This document shows, piece after piece, positions 54,570-64,000 of a stretch of 64,000 bases of DNA. The number at the start of each line of letters is the position of its first letter. Within the stretch, counting starts at the first letter, position 1. This stretch comes from Nemophila menziesii (Eukaryota; Streptophyta; Magnoliopsida; Boraginales; Hydrophyllaceae), in the NCBI GenBank assembly GCA_029959085.1, contig JARWIR010000023.1:7577860-7641859 (forward strand). The letters are read 5' to 3'. A model generated the notes under the pieces. The model made no database searches. It was not told the origin of the DNA and saw nothing but the letters and a program-made list of their open reading frames with translations. Position numbers and translations under genes: made by a program.

Positions 54570-54836
54570 CTATAGTAAAATCCGGGTCGGCTGGTTTTTG
54601 AAGCAGAATAGGTGAAATCCTCTCGTGGATTGATTAAGCCTCAAAGCACGAAGCGCATTAGCAGCAAATCTCGACGCATAACATAAACTAGGTGAACTGC
54701 CCAACACCTTTAGCCAAAGCATCTTATAATTCCTCGAGCTTCTTCCTAAAATAACGCCTCCATTAGTGGTCATGGTGAGTAATTTTCTGTGTATAATGAA
54801 TAGCATTTCATCAACTGGATGCCCTCTCGTACGATA
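54570..54836 (-). pseudogene. CNGC fragment, unit copy 3
   Basis: On the minus strand QFYRTRGHPVDEMLFIIHRK leads into LLTMTTNGGVILGRSS, then SPSLCYASRFAANALRALRL. The PVDEMLFI...KLLTMTTNGG stretch is the conserved beginning of the cyclic-nucleotide-binding domain of plant CNGCs and the YASRFAANALRALR stretch a conserved tail motif. The intervening domain is missing, exactly as in copy 2, so the fusion predates the duplication. The 78-codon shared frame differs at about eight residues. Confidence 0.72.
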
Positions 54837-55009
54837 AAACTGTCTTTAGCGTAAAGTGAATGGTTCCACATGAATATCGTTGACCATGTCATTTCATAAT
54901 TCCCATGGTAAGATCTACTTCCTACTTTACTGATATAAATATTAATTGCTTACATACTCTATTGATGATATTATGAAGTTACTAATTAATTGCTTTGTTT
55001 CACAAATAG

Positions 55010-55105
55010 CATCTCTAAAGGAGTCACTTGCTGATCACATGCACACATCCTTCCCCGGCTTAATTCAATTAAAAACTTTGTTGCTTACTTTCCTGCAGAA
55101 ATTGG
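55010..55105 (+). pseudogene. Unassigned plant exon fragment, unit copy 3
   Basis: Homologue of 11772-11876 with a 9-bp in-frame loss (LLLTFLQKLG in place of LLLTDQTFLQKLG). An acceptor-like CACAAATAG and the donor GTATGT are kept. Parent gene not recognised. Confidence 0.45.
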
Positions 55106-56115
55106 GTATGTCCATTTTTGGCAACATGTTTCATTTGCATTTTGCATTTTGCATTTGCAGGCCCCCCGACTTTGAACATTTTTTTTAACCATATTAAAAA
55201 TTATATGTTTTATATTATAGGTTATTTGGTATAATAGGGGATTTAGTGTAAATAATAAAAAAATCAATGTCAAGGTCTGTAGTGTAACTTTGCGTAATAT
55301 AGGGACCTATAAAAAAAGTTCTTTTGCTGGCGAAATCCTATTTTAGGAATTGTTTTTTTGTGTTTTAGTAAGGCCTTTTGTTGTTAGTGCATCATGAATT
55401 TAAGTGGAGCACTTCCACAAATAAATTACTATATAGGTAAAGGAAGAGTTTGAAAACGAGAATTTGTAAAAGTGGTAGAACGATGACAATTCAAAAATAA
55501 CCAAACTACATATCACTACATATCTTGCTTGTTTAATTATTAAACTTATGAAGACTGTCTAAATTTTTATATAAATTAGGGCTAAGAAGGTGTGTTAGTG
55601 AGAAAAGAACAAGAGGCTTCATATGCCGATATGAGCAAAGAAGATGCGTGAGGAGGACACTGTCATTTGCAAATAGTGAGTCTTGAGACCATCTTTTTTT
55701 GGTCAAATATTAGTATTAGATTGATAGTTCTAGTGGTTAGAGCAGTCTGCGTTGACTTAATGGTTCTCAGAGATGCTCATTATTATGTAACAATATATAC
55801 AATTGGATTTGGTCATCTTTTAATTATGAGTGAAACAGAACTTCTACATTTGAGCCACATTATCTAAGACCCACTTATTTTTAATATCAAAACTATTTAG
55901 TTTTGAACTTCTATGTGATATTATTTATTCATTTCCTTAAAATTTAAATGTAAATTGGTTTAATTCACAGTGTTGAATTTTTTTCTGATGCTAAACCAAA
56001 TTCGACCATAGTGATTATTATAGAAATAAAAAGTTGCAATGTCGGGTATGAGACTTTAGGTAAATTTTTCTAGACATTACGGATTATCCCGGGATTTGAA
56101 GTAAACTCTACTTAA

Positions 56116-56280
56116 TGGGAACGGGAAGCAATTATATGTGCGAATTTGCTAGCTAAGAGAGGTGCGGAGATTGTTGGGGAACCATGCGTGTATGCAGATC
56201 CTCCAGAGTACCTAAAGAGCAGCTTAACAAGAGATAGGAGTGGTTGCGCAATTCATAGACTAGTTGTAGTTTTCCGTGAG
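56116..56280 (+). pseudogene. LINE-type RNase H C-terminal remnant, unit copy 3
   Basis: Homologous to 964-1128 and 12879-13043, reading NLLAKRGAEIVGEPCVYAD and PPEYLKSSLTRDRSGCAIH. The usual terminal stop is lost by a one-base deletion at the end (TTTCCGTGAGG). Confidence 0.5.
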
Positions 56281-57855
56281 GGTTCATATGTATGCAAAAG
56301 AAGAAGAAGGTAGAGGACCATTAAAAACCCCAAAACTCTTAAAATGGTATGTAGGTTGGGGTGCATTATATGGTAGCCTATTTTTATATATATTATTCAA
56401 AATTTTGTAATTGTATATTATTTATTGTGATTATTTAATAATTTGTAATTGTAAATTATTTATTGTGATTATTTAATAATTTGTAATTGTATATTATTTA
56501 TGGATTTATTACCATTTACATCTCAAATCTTATATTAATATCTCTCTCCCATCTTTACTTATTATATTGTCCATAAAATCCTAAAAAAATAAAATTATAT
56601 TTATTATACCCCTTTTTTAATTTTGATTAGTCCTCTGCAAACCACCAATGTGCTCACCTACGGCTTCTCCTATAATCCTTTCTCTTCTCCGCCTGCTCTA
56701 ACTATGTTGTTTATGACTTCTCTCTCTGATGCTCTCCTTTTTTGTCCAGCTCTGCCACTAATGGCGGTTATCCTACATCCTCTCCTAACACTCTTTGTTG
56801 AACAAAATTCTCATCATTCAATTTGCCGGCATAGCTTTCTTCTCTTTGGTAGTGCTCCTCTAAATCGCTTATTTACTAGATTTCTCTATTCTTAAAACAT
56901 TGAATTATTATCAAATTTTTTGTGCAAACCTTAAAATAAGAGATCTCAACCGACATTGATTTAGGCTCCTGCGACCAAGGCCAGGCCCAGAAATAGATAT
57001 ATAGACACGCGATAGCAATAAAATCAAGAGAAGTTGAAATTTTGGGCTTGATTAATCTATTGTTAAACAGAACTAATCGAATCATTTCTAGAATGTTAGA
57101 CTGAAGGTGGTAAATTTTGATTATTATTCTGCGGTTTTTGGTAAGTTAAAGAATTGGTATTGGAATTGGAATCTGCATGAAAAATATTTGAAAAAATGTT
57201 TAAAGAGGTTAAGAGAGGTTTTGATGGGAATGTGTTTTTGTACACTTTGTTTATTGGAGAGTTAATGAGGAAGGGAAATTAGTGGAAGATGTTGAAGTAT
57301 TAGAATGTAGCTAAGGGGGGTGTATATAATTCATGGGTAACTGTGCATTTGTATAAAAGTAAAGGGGAGAAAATGAAAATACAAGAGGTTTTTGGGGATG
57401 TGGTTTATATATAGTAACATAAGGGGTCAAATAGTAAAGCCCATGCTCATTCTTGTACTATTATCAAGGTAATCTCCAAGCATTGACATTTACTGCTAAG
57501 AGATATTGTCCATAAAACGAACAACTAATTAAGTTATCGGTTCGCAGGTTGCTCGAGAAAGAATAAGTGTACCTAAAGTTGGGAACAAAGCTTTTTCATT
57601 TTCGTGGTATACTTAGCAGAATTGAAGCTTGACACAATTGAGTTTTATACTTCCGAGAGTTAGAAACTAACTGAAGAAGTAAGTACTCAAATCAAACAAA
57701 TTATAGACTTTATGGGAATGTATTTCATGGCTTTCAATATGACTTTATGGATCTCTGTTTTTTCTGGATATTTTGTTGATGCTATACAGGTAATTATGAT
57801 ATAAGGAAATATAGAGGAAAATAAAGAATTTGGAGAAAGAAGTTTTGAAGATACA

Positions 57856-59353
57856 TGGTGGGGCCTAGGGTGTGATAAAATATGATCTAAATAAAGTGAA
57901 ATTAATCACCCTAGACTGAGCACAGTTCTGCAAGTATACAGATCGTATGCAAGTTTTAGAAAATAAGTAAGATTCGTTCCGCAGAGACTACGAAGGTTAG
58001 GGGAATCTTATGCAAAAATCAAGTGCAAATAATTAAAGCTAGAACAACTAAACGCAAGAAAAATAAAGACCTCAGATATTGATTTGGTTTTCTAATTATA
58101 CTAAATAAAAACTAAGAATTTAAAGACAGAAAATTAAATGCGAAAGAGAAGTAGTATGAGAATATAGCTTGAGTCGATAGCATGTAATCCCCACTAGTTT
58201 TGCCGTTCTAAACATGTAAGGGTGAATTATGTAGTATTTTAATAATCGGTTCCAATTACGCTAGGTAGTTTTAAATAAGATTTACCTGTGTCAATAAGTC
58301 TTCCTAAGCAAACTGTTCCTGTAATTGGTAAATAGTAACATGTACTAAACCATATTGATTATCTAGTTAGGTTGATTTGTCAGATCTAAACCGAACACTA
58401 GACGTTATGTGCTAAACATGTAATTAAGCACCGTTGTCAATGGTGACCTAAATACTAGATGGTAATTCTATATGGTTGCAGTCCACAAGAACACAGAATA
58501 TAAATCCAAACACATAAACAGAGAATAAAAACTATAACTCAATTTAAAATATAAAATTTCCAAATTAGATAGATGTCAATCAAAACTAGGGTTCATACAT
58601 ATATGCTAAAACTCAAGCTAAAGAAATTTAGTTCATGCAAGAAAAGAAAGAAATTACAAATTTAAAGGTAGAAGAAAACATTGTGATGAACAGCTCCTTC
58701 CAGACTTCTCTCTTGTGTTGTAAGCTTCCTCTTGGTTTAATGTTTCACCAAGGATGATTTAAGAGTGTTAAGAGGCTGTATTTATAGTGTATAGGTTGAC
58801 CTAATTCGTTTCTTGAAGGAGAGGTTAAGTAATGGACTACAAGCCCAACTCAAATTCGTATGAAAATAAAGATAATTACTATTGACTTGTCTTGAGCATA
58901 TCTTCCTCGTTATTGGTCGGTTTTTGCTCCGTAATATACCAAAAGAATCGTCACGGAATTATCTACGTACCTATGAAAGGAATCTTCCAAAATCGGCTTG
59001 GTTTTGGAGTTATCACCACTACTTTAGGCGTAGCTGCAGAAATTCAGATTTAGGCAGCTTGTCCTTTTCCATGTTTTTAGCTCTTTTTTCCTTTATCTCC
59101 AATTACCATGTTTATCTCTTTCCAAATCTTGTAGTCTTTGACTTAGAATCTAATTAATCTCCATAATTATCTTTAAAGCTTCACACTAAATAAACGATTA
59201 AACCCAATATGCTCTAAAAATATTATATTAGTAAATCAAGACTCAAAATAGGAAAGTGCACTAAATTAAGCTAAATTCAACCTATAAACTAATAAATACG
59301 CCTAAAATGATATCTCATGAATAGATTTTATTATCACAAATGAGGAGACATCA
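57856..59353 (-). repeat. 3' LTR of element E
   Basis: 1498 bp; on the sense strand TGATGTCTCCTCATTTG to CCTAGGCCCCACCA. TATA box on the minus strand at 58779-58786. Left flank ATACA is the expected target duplicate, whose partner lies outside the window. Confidence 0.93.
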
Positions 59354-60878
59354 AGACCCCCAACTCAAAGTTGTATCGTCCCGATACAATAAAAGTAAAG
59401 AACAGAAGGGTAGTCAAATAAACAAGAAAAAAAAGTAAGGGGGAGAATAATAACTGAACATAATGAATGATCCTAGAGAATAATATCTAAAAATTCTCAT
59501 GTAGTAATGCTCAAGAAATAGTGCATAAATACAATTAATATACATGTAATCAACAATCCATAAATTCAAGTCCAGATTAATTTCGCAATGCCAGAAGGAG
59601 AGGATGATAACTTAGTTTAGGTTAATGGCTATAGGTTGTTCATAGGTCCTCATATAGCATCCAATGGTCCACTTACCTACTACCTAATAGCTCAATTGTT
59701 TCTCCACCTAGTAGTTATAAATCCTAAGGTCTTTGGTTATAACTTGGCTTAATGACGGGTGTGGTAAATTTGAATGAAAAGTGAGCTTGTGGCTCTTTCC
59801 TCACTAGCCATCAACGAATCACCCTAGAGCTTGAGTTTTCACTCGAAGATGTACTCACTCAACCCAATTTATTGATGATTTTGATGTGCATCCCCAATAA
59901 TTCCAATTTAAAACCTTTGATGATATAAAATCCACCTTGCCGGTCCGAATATATATTTTGTTTTCATATCAATTTTTTTCTTTTGTATAGCTATGATTCT
60001 CTTTTTGATGTTCGAGATATCATGCTATTTTTCTTATATATATTCTTTTTATACCCTTGTTGGCAAATTTAGCTCATAGCTTCTTTTCCATTCACTATTA
60101 CCCCGGCAAAGGGTTACAATAATAACAATTTCATCATCAACAAAATCACAATTATAATTCCCAAATCCCTAATGATGAAACCCACCACCCCAAACTCAAG
60201 CTCTAAAACGAGTTGTCTCAGGTTTTACAATTCGAGTGCGGGTCATATAGATAAGTCCTACAAACTAAGGGTATGGATTATAATGTGTTTCAATAAAAGG
60301 CTTTAGGAAGGCTCAGAGGGGCTAAGACGGATAAATAACAATAATCAACTAAAATGGGGAGAAAGTATAAAGGCTTCAAGTGTTTTAATCCTACAAGAAT
60401 TGCCTTATTCATTTTTCTAACTACCAGATTTCGTTACATTTTCATTATTAGTTCATAGTCAAGTGGGTTTTCAACTAATTTCAAACCTCACGTTCTACAT
60501 ACCAAATAACTCTCCCTAAGTTTCAACGTGACTTCATAGCATTGTTCATTAACTTTCCTATCCTTTATTTCCTGTTTTCATACATGCATCCTAAACAAAT
60601 TTGTAACATCTTTTAAAAACATACTACTTACTATCATTGACCTAATAAAATCATGCTCAAATAGGTACATTCAAAATATTCTATGCCTTAATTCAACCTA
60701 AATTTTTTAAATTTTATGCAAAAACGAACAGAAGATGAGGACAACGAATCCCCACCCCCAACTCAAAAGTGAGCCGTGTCCCCACAACTCGAAAAAGACT
60801 CGGGAATGGAATAAAATTTAAAATTAAAAACTAACTAAACTACCTAAACTACCTAATGCATACAAGCTAATAAGAAAA
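59354..60878 (-). other. Polypurine tract and conserved 3' non-coding region of E
   Basis: Sense TTTGAGTTGGGGGTCT (59369-59354) directly precedes the LTR. Further purine tracts lie at about 60200-60183 (GAGTTTGGGGTGGTGGG) and 60763-60747 (GAGTTGGGGGTGGGGATTC), and the hairpin at 60771-60790. Collinear with 32423-33937 of A. Confidence 0.8.
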
Positions 60879-61340
60879 TTAGAATGACTTACCTGGCTGG
60901 CCATAGAGATCCATTATATCCTCCTCCTCATCCGAAGCCGAGGGATCGATATAACTATCAATATCCCTTTCCAAGGTACAATCTTCCAGCTGTGATTGCA
61001 TCTGTATGACTTCCGTCCACAGTTCTCTGTCATTTTCTTGTAATCTTTCAATTTCGTGTTGTAATTTGAGAGCCCATGGAGGAAGATCATGATAAATTTT
61101 AGAGGAAGAAGTAGAAGAACCTTGGTCATGAATCTTTATCTTTTTCAAAGGCCTTGATGGTATAGACATTCTAGCAGTTAACTTCTTTGGTAGTGGTTGT
61201 GCTGGTGCCTTTTCTTTTGATTCTTCAGTAGCCTCATCAATGGTGATAGGCTTTTCAATGGTGTTTCCAGGCAATATCTTATTTTTCCCAAGGATGGTGC
61301 ACTTTCTCTTGAATTCCATAGCATCGGATCTATTAGTCAT
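60879..61340 (-). CDS. ORF3 of element E, small coiled-coil protein
   Basis: 153 residues from ATG 61340 (MTNRSDAMEFKRKCTILGKN) to TAA. It is alignable end to end with A's ORF3: the basic part (MSIPSRPLKKIKIHDQ), Ser-rich link, coiled coil (WALKLQHEIERLQENDRELW) and acidic tail (SASDEEEDIMDLYGQPGKSF) are all kept, with only in-frame length changes of one or two residues, although pol in the same element is frameshifted. No membrane segment or zinc motif. It lies where Athila elements carry the env-like ORF. Function unknown. Confidence 0.68.
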   Translation of the reverse strand: MTNRSDAMEFKRKCTILGKNKILPGNTIEKPITIDEATEESKEKAPAQPLPKKLTARMSIPSRPLKKIKIHDQGSSTSSSKIYHDLPPWALKLQHEIERLQENDRELWTEVIQMQSQLEDCTLERDIDSYIDPSASDEEEDIMDLYGQPGKSF

Positions 61341-61699
61341 GCTTGATTCACCCACAACTCAAGTTATACCAAGGATGGATTAAAAGTTTAAGAGAAATTG
61401 GTTTATCTTGAGGTTGTTGCTTGGAATTGATGAAAGAGAAAGATTTCTTGATGAGTCTTGGAAAAAATCTTTAAAGCTTGATGAATTTGATGGTGTTTAA
61501 TGCTGTAGTGTGATGAATTTGATGAAGAATTTTTGTTTATGGAGGATGGAGGAGAGAATTTGTGGAGTTGTTGTGTTAGTTGTGAAGGTTTGTACAAGCT
61601 TTAAGATGTATATATAGTGTTTGGGTCTGAAAAATTCGTGTGGGAGGAGTTAGGGTTGAGTTTTGATAAGGTAAGAATTTGATTAGGCATGAAACTCTT

Positions 61700-62045
61700 C
61701 ACAAACCGCCATACCGCGGTATACCAGACCTATGCCGCGGTATACCACACCCATCAGCTCTTCATTTTTTCGTCTCGGCATAGACCCCGCGGTACCCTAC
61801 CTGTGGTACGGCTTTTTGCCACTGTTGAATTTCTCGTCTCCGTCAAAAAACCTGCGGTATCCAACCCGTGGTACGGGTTTTTGCTTCTTGCGGTATACCG
61901 GACATGAGGTGCGGTATACCGCAGCCATCATGCTTCAAAATTTTCATCTCGGTATAAAACCCGTGGTAGCCAACCCGTGGTGAGGGTTTTTCAAGCGCGG
62001 TATACCGGACGTGAGGCGCGGTATACCGGACCTGCCTGCGAATTT
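61700..62045 (-). repeat. GC-rich palindromic tandem array between pol and ORF3 (E)
   Basis: Repeated words GCGGTATACCGC or GCGGTATACCGGAC occur about seven times, alternating with CCCGTGGTACGGGTTTTT, at a period of about 110-130 bp. GCGGTATACCGC is a perfect palindrome. Same place as the arrays in A and B but a different core sequence. The purine tract GAGTTTGGGGTCAAAGG (about 62079-62063) lies at its pol-side edge. 61341-61699 is a leader-like AT-rich stretch with TCATCAAATTC-type repeats on the sense strand. Confidence 0.8.
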
Positions 62046-62254
62046 TTCCGAAATTTTTCCTTTGACCCCAAACTCATTTCCTGCACAATAACACACTACC
62101 TTTCTCTCCTATTAGCTTGTAAACACAATTAAAAATATACACTAACTTAATATTATGCACTACAAAAAAAACTAATCTAAAAAGCACTTAAAACAAGGGG
62201 TGTCTCCCAAGAGCACTTTTGTTTAACGTCTTTGAGTTAGACGTGTACCTCAGG

Positions 62255-64000
62255 CTAAGCGCTTTCTACGAGATGGATTGTATCCTCTCGCCCGAAGTCC
62301 TCACTGTCATGGTATCTCTTCAAACACTGGCCATTCACCATGAATGTCCTTTGCTCGGTTTGATGTTCAATTTCAATCGCTCCATGCGGTGTGACTTTCG
62401 TAATGATGTAAGGTCCTCCCCAACGGGATTTAAGCTTTCCTGGGTAGTTCGAAAATCAAGAGTTGTATAATAAAACCTTTTGTCCTCTCTCGAAATGCTT
62501 TGGACTGAGCCGTTTATCATGCCATCGATTTGTTTTCTCCTTGAGACGTGAATTTTATTAGGCAAGATAGTGAAACTCCTCCAATTCTGGGTCTAGATTC
62601 AGAGTTTTAATAGCCCAGTAGGCTCGAGCTTCAAGTTCAATAGGTAGATGACACGCTTTGCCATAGACCATGCGATATGGAGATGCCCCAACTGGCGTTT
62701 TAAATGCTGTTCTGTAAGCAAAGAGAGCATCATCTAGCTTTAAAGACCAATCTTTCCTCGTTTTATTCACGGTCTTCTCAAGAATAGATTTGATTTCCGG
62801 TTGGAAACTTCAGCTTGACCGTTAGTTTGTGGGTGATAATCGGTTGAAATACGGTGTCTCACTCCAAACTTACGAAGATAATTTCTCAGAGGAGCATTAA
62901 TAAAGTGGGTACCTTTATCACTAATGAGAACACGTGGCGTACCATGTCTTGAAAAGATGTTTGTTTTTAAGAATTTAATCACTGTTTGAGCATCGTTCTT
63001 TGGTTTTGCCACTGCTTCCACCCACTTTGATACATAATCTACCGCAAGCAAAATATAAAGATTTCCATGGGAAGTGATGAAAGGTCCCATGAAATCTATT
63101 CCCCATACATCAAAGATTTCGACTTCAAGAATATTATTAAGTGGCATCGCGTCTCTTTTTGATATATTACCAGTGAACAGGCATCTTTGACATGACTGGA
63201 CAAAACGATGACAGTCTTTGTGTATGGTAGGCCAATAGAATCTGGATTGAAGAATTTTAGCTGCAGTTCTATCGCTTTTAAAGTGACCTCCATAAGGTGA
63301 ACTATGACAACTTGCAATGATCTTTTCCATTTCACCTTCATGCACACATCTTCTAACAACTTGGTCACTACAAATCTTCCAGAGGTACAATTCATCCCAA
63401 TAATACTGTTTGGCCTGGTGAGATAATCTTTATCTTTGTTGTGGGTGGATATCCTTGGGGAATACACCACTCACAATGAGGTTGACTAGATCTGCATACC
63501 ATGGCACAAACACATGTTTAATAGCAAAAAGTTGTTCATCAGGGAATACCTCTTTAACCAACAATGGTTCTTTGTTCGCATCAGATCCTTCGAGCCTTGA
63601 TAAATGATCAGCAACTTGGTTCTCACATCCCTTCCGGTCTCGAATGTCTATGTCGAATTCTTGAAGCAACAGTACCCATCTAATAAGACGCGGCTTAGCG
63701 TCCTTTTTCTCCATAAGGTACCTGATAGCTGAATGGTCCGTGTATACAACAGTTTTCTTTCAAATCAGATATGAACGGAATTTGTCAAAAGCATACACCA
63801 CGGACAACATCTCCTTCTCTGTTACTGTATAATTCATCTAGGCAGCGTTGAAAGTCTTACTTGCATAATAAATCGTGTGGAAGATCTTGTCTTTCCTCTG
63901 TCCCAACACAACACCCATAGCGTGATCACCAACATCGCACATAAGTTCAAAGAGCTTTCCAATCAGGAGGTATAACAATAGGTGTAGAGATTAGTTTCTC
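62255..64000 (-). pseudogene. RNase H and integrase of element E, frameshifted, partial
   Basis: Sense order from the window end: RNase H (about 63990-63720, including VYTDHSA), [19 protein letters not shown] and [19 protein letters not shown] (63714-63430), the integrase zinc finger and core (63390-62767; [40 protein letters not shown]), the tail of the core (62770-62558) and the C-terminal region (62565-62255) ending in the same VE-x-A stop as A. Frame changes at about 63425, 62785 and 62560 and a stop near 62460 make it non-functional. The RT, protease, gag and 5' LTR lie beyond the window. Confidence 0.92.

Larger units (their letters stand above)
53680..57855 (+). repeat. Gene-fragment repeat unit, copy 3 (cut by element E)
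   Basis: Collinear with unit copy 2 from CTCATTTCGGTTACCTTTTC to GAAAGAAGTTTTGAAGATA, but without the copia element and without the 2-kb duplication holding the DRD1-like piece. It retains about 600 bp (56330-56925) that copy 2 has lost and that copy 1 partly retains. Element E cuts it off inside the possible DUF632 fragment. It contains the copia empty site at about 54930. Confidence 0.75.
57856..64000 (-). mobile_element. Element E: A-family Athila-type element, runs off the window
   Basis: Minus-strand element with its 3' LTR at 57856-59353, then the conserved 3' region, ORF3, GC-rich array, integrase and RNase H, cut by the window end at 64000. It inserted into repeat unit copy 3. Close to A in every part, but its pol has several frameshifts. 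Confidence 0.93.

Noticed and set aside
1..64000. CRISPR arrays, operons, prophage or bacterial defence systems
   Set aside because: All recognisable content is plant nuclear repeat DNA. Tandem arrays present have no spacer-repeat structure and no bacterial genes were found.

Overview
The window is nuclear DNA of a flowering plant, most likely a eudicot. I saw no convincing intact host gene. The evidence is nested LTR retrotransposons of the Ty3 (Athila-type, tRNA-Asp primer site) and Ty1/copia (initiator-Met primer site) classes, a MuDR-like transposase relic, Stowaway- and Tourist-type MITEs, a nuclear insertion of plant mitochondrial DNA, and intron-bearing plant gene fragments. No species can be named from this.

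Layout. 1-3136, 3398-15620 and 53680-57855 are three diverged copies (unit copies 1, 2, 3) of one gene-fragment-rich repeat unit. It carries pieces resembling a cyclic-nucleotide-gated channel (CNGC), a LINE-type RNase H end, a possible DUF632 protein end and unassigned exons. Copy 2 also holds a fragment of a DRD1/CHR35-like SNF2 remodeller. A Stowaway MITE (3137-3397) sits exactly between copies 1 and 2. Copy 2 is split by a complete but dead 4.9-kb copia element (6736-11650, minus); copy 3 keeps the matching empty site. At 16090-17440 lies a mitochondrial insertion (end of nad2 with its group II intron domain V, plus a cob fragment). 18200-21223 is the 3' end of a Ty3 element (element F).

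22608-50425 is a nest. Element D (plus) has its 5' LTR at 22608-24175. Element A (plus, 24176-48368) inserted 8 bp before the end of that LTR. Element B (minus, 34325-47263) inserted in A's 3' LTR. A 232-bp Tourist-like MITE (46525-46756) inserted in B's right LTR. Target duplications support each step. D resumes at 48369 with its primer site and a broken gag, then joins a MULE transposase relic (50422-53420, minus). Element E (57856 to the window end, minus) is a close relative of A inserted in unit copy 3.

The Ty3 elements share one plan: LTR, tRNA-Asp primer site, gag-protease-RT/RNase H-integrase, a GC-rich palindromic tandem array, a small third ORF (ORF3) starting Met-Thr-Asn, a conserved hairpin, about 1.4 kb of conserved non-coding DNA, polypurine tract and LTR. 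Only A keeps an uninterrupted 1351-codon protease-RT-integrase frame; its gag lacks the start and is broken. The signals most worth a second look are polypurine-tract-like repeats at five matching places in diverged elements, the hairpin after ORF3, a stem at the LTR terminus, and the compact ORF3.
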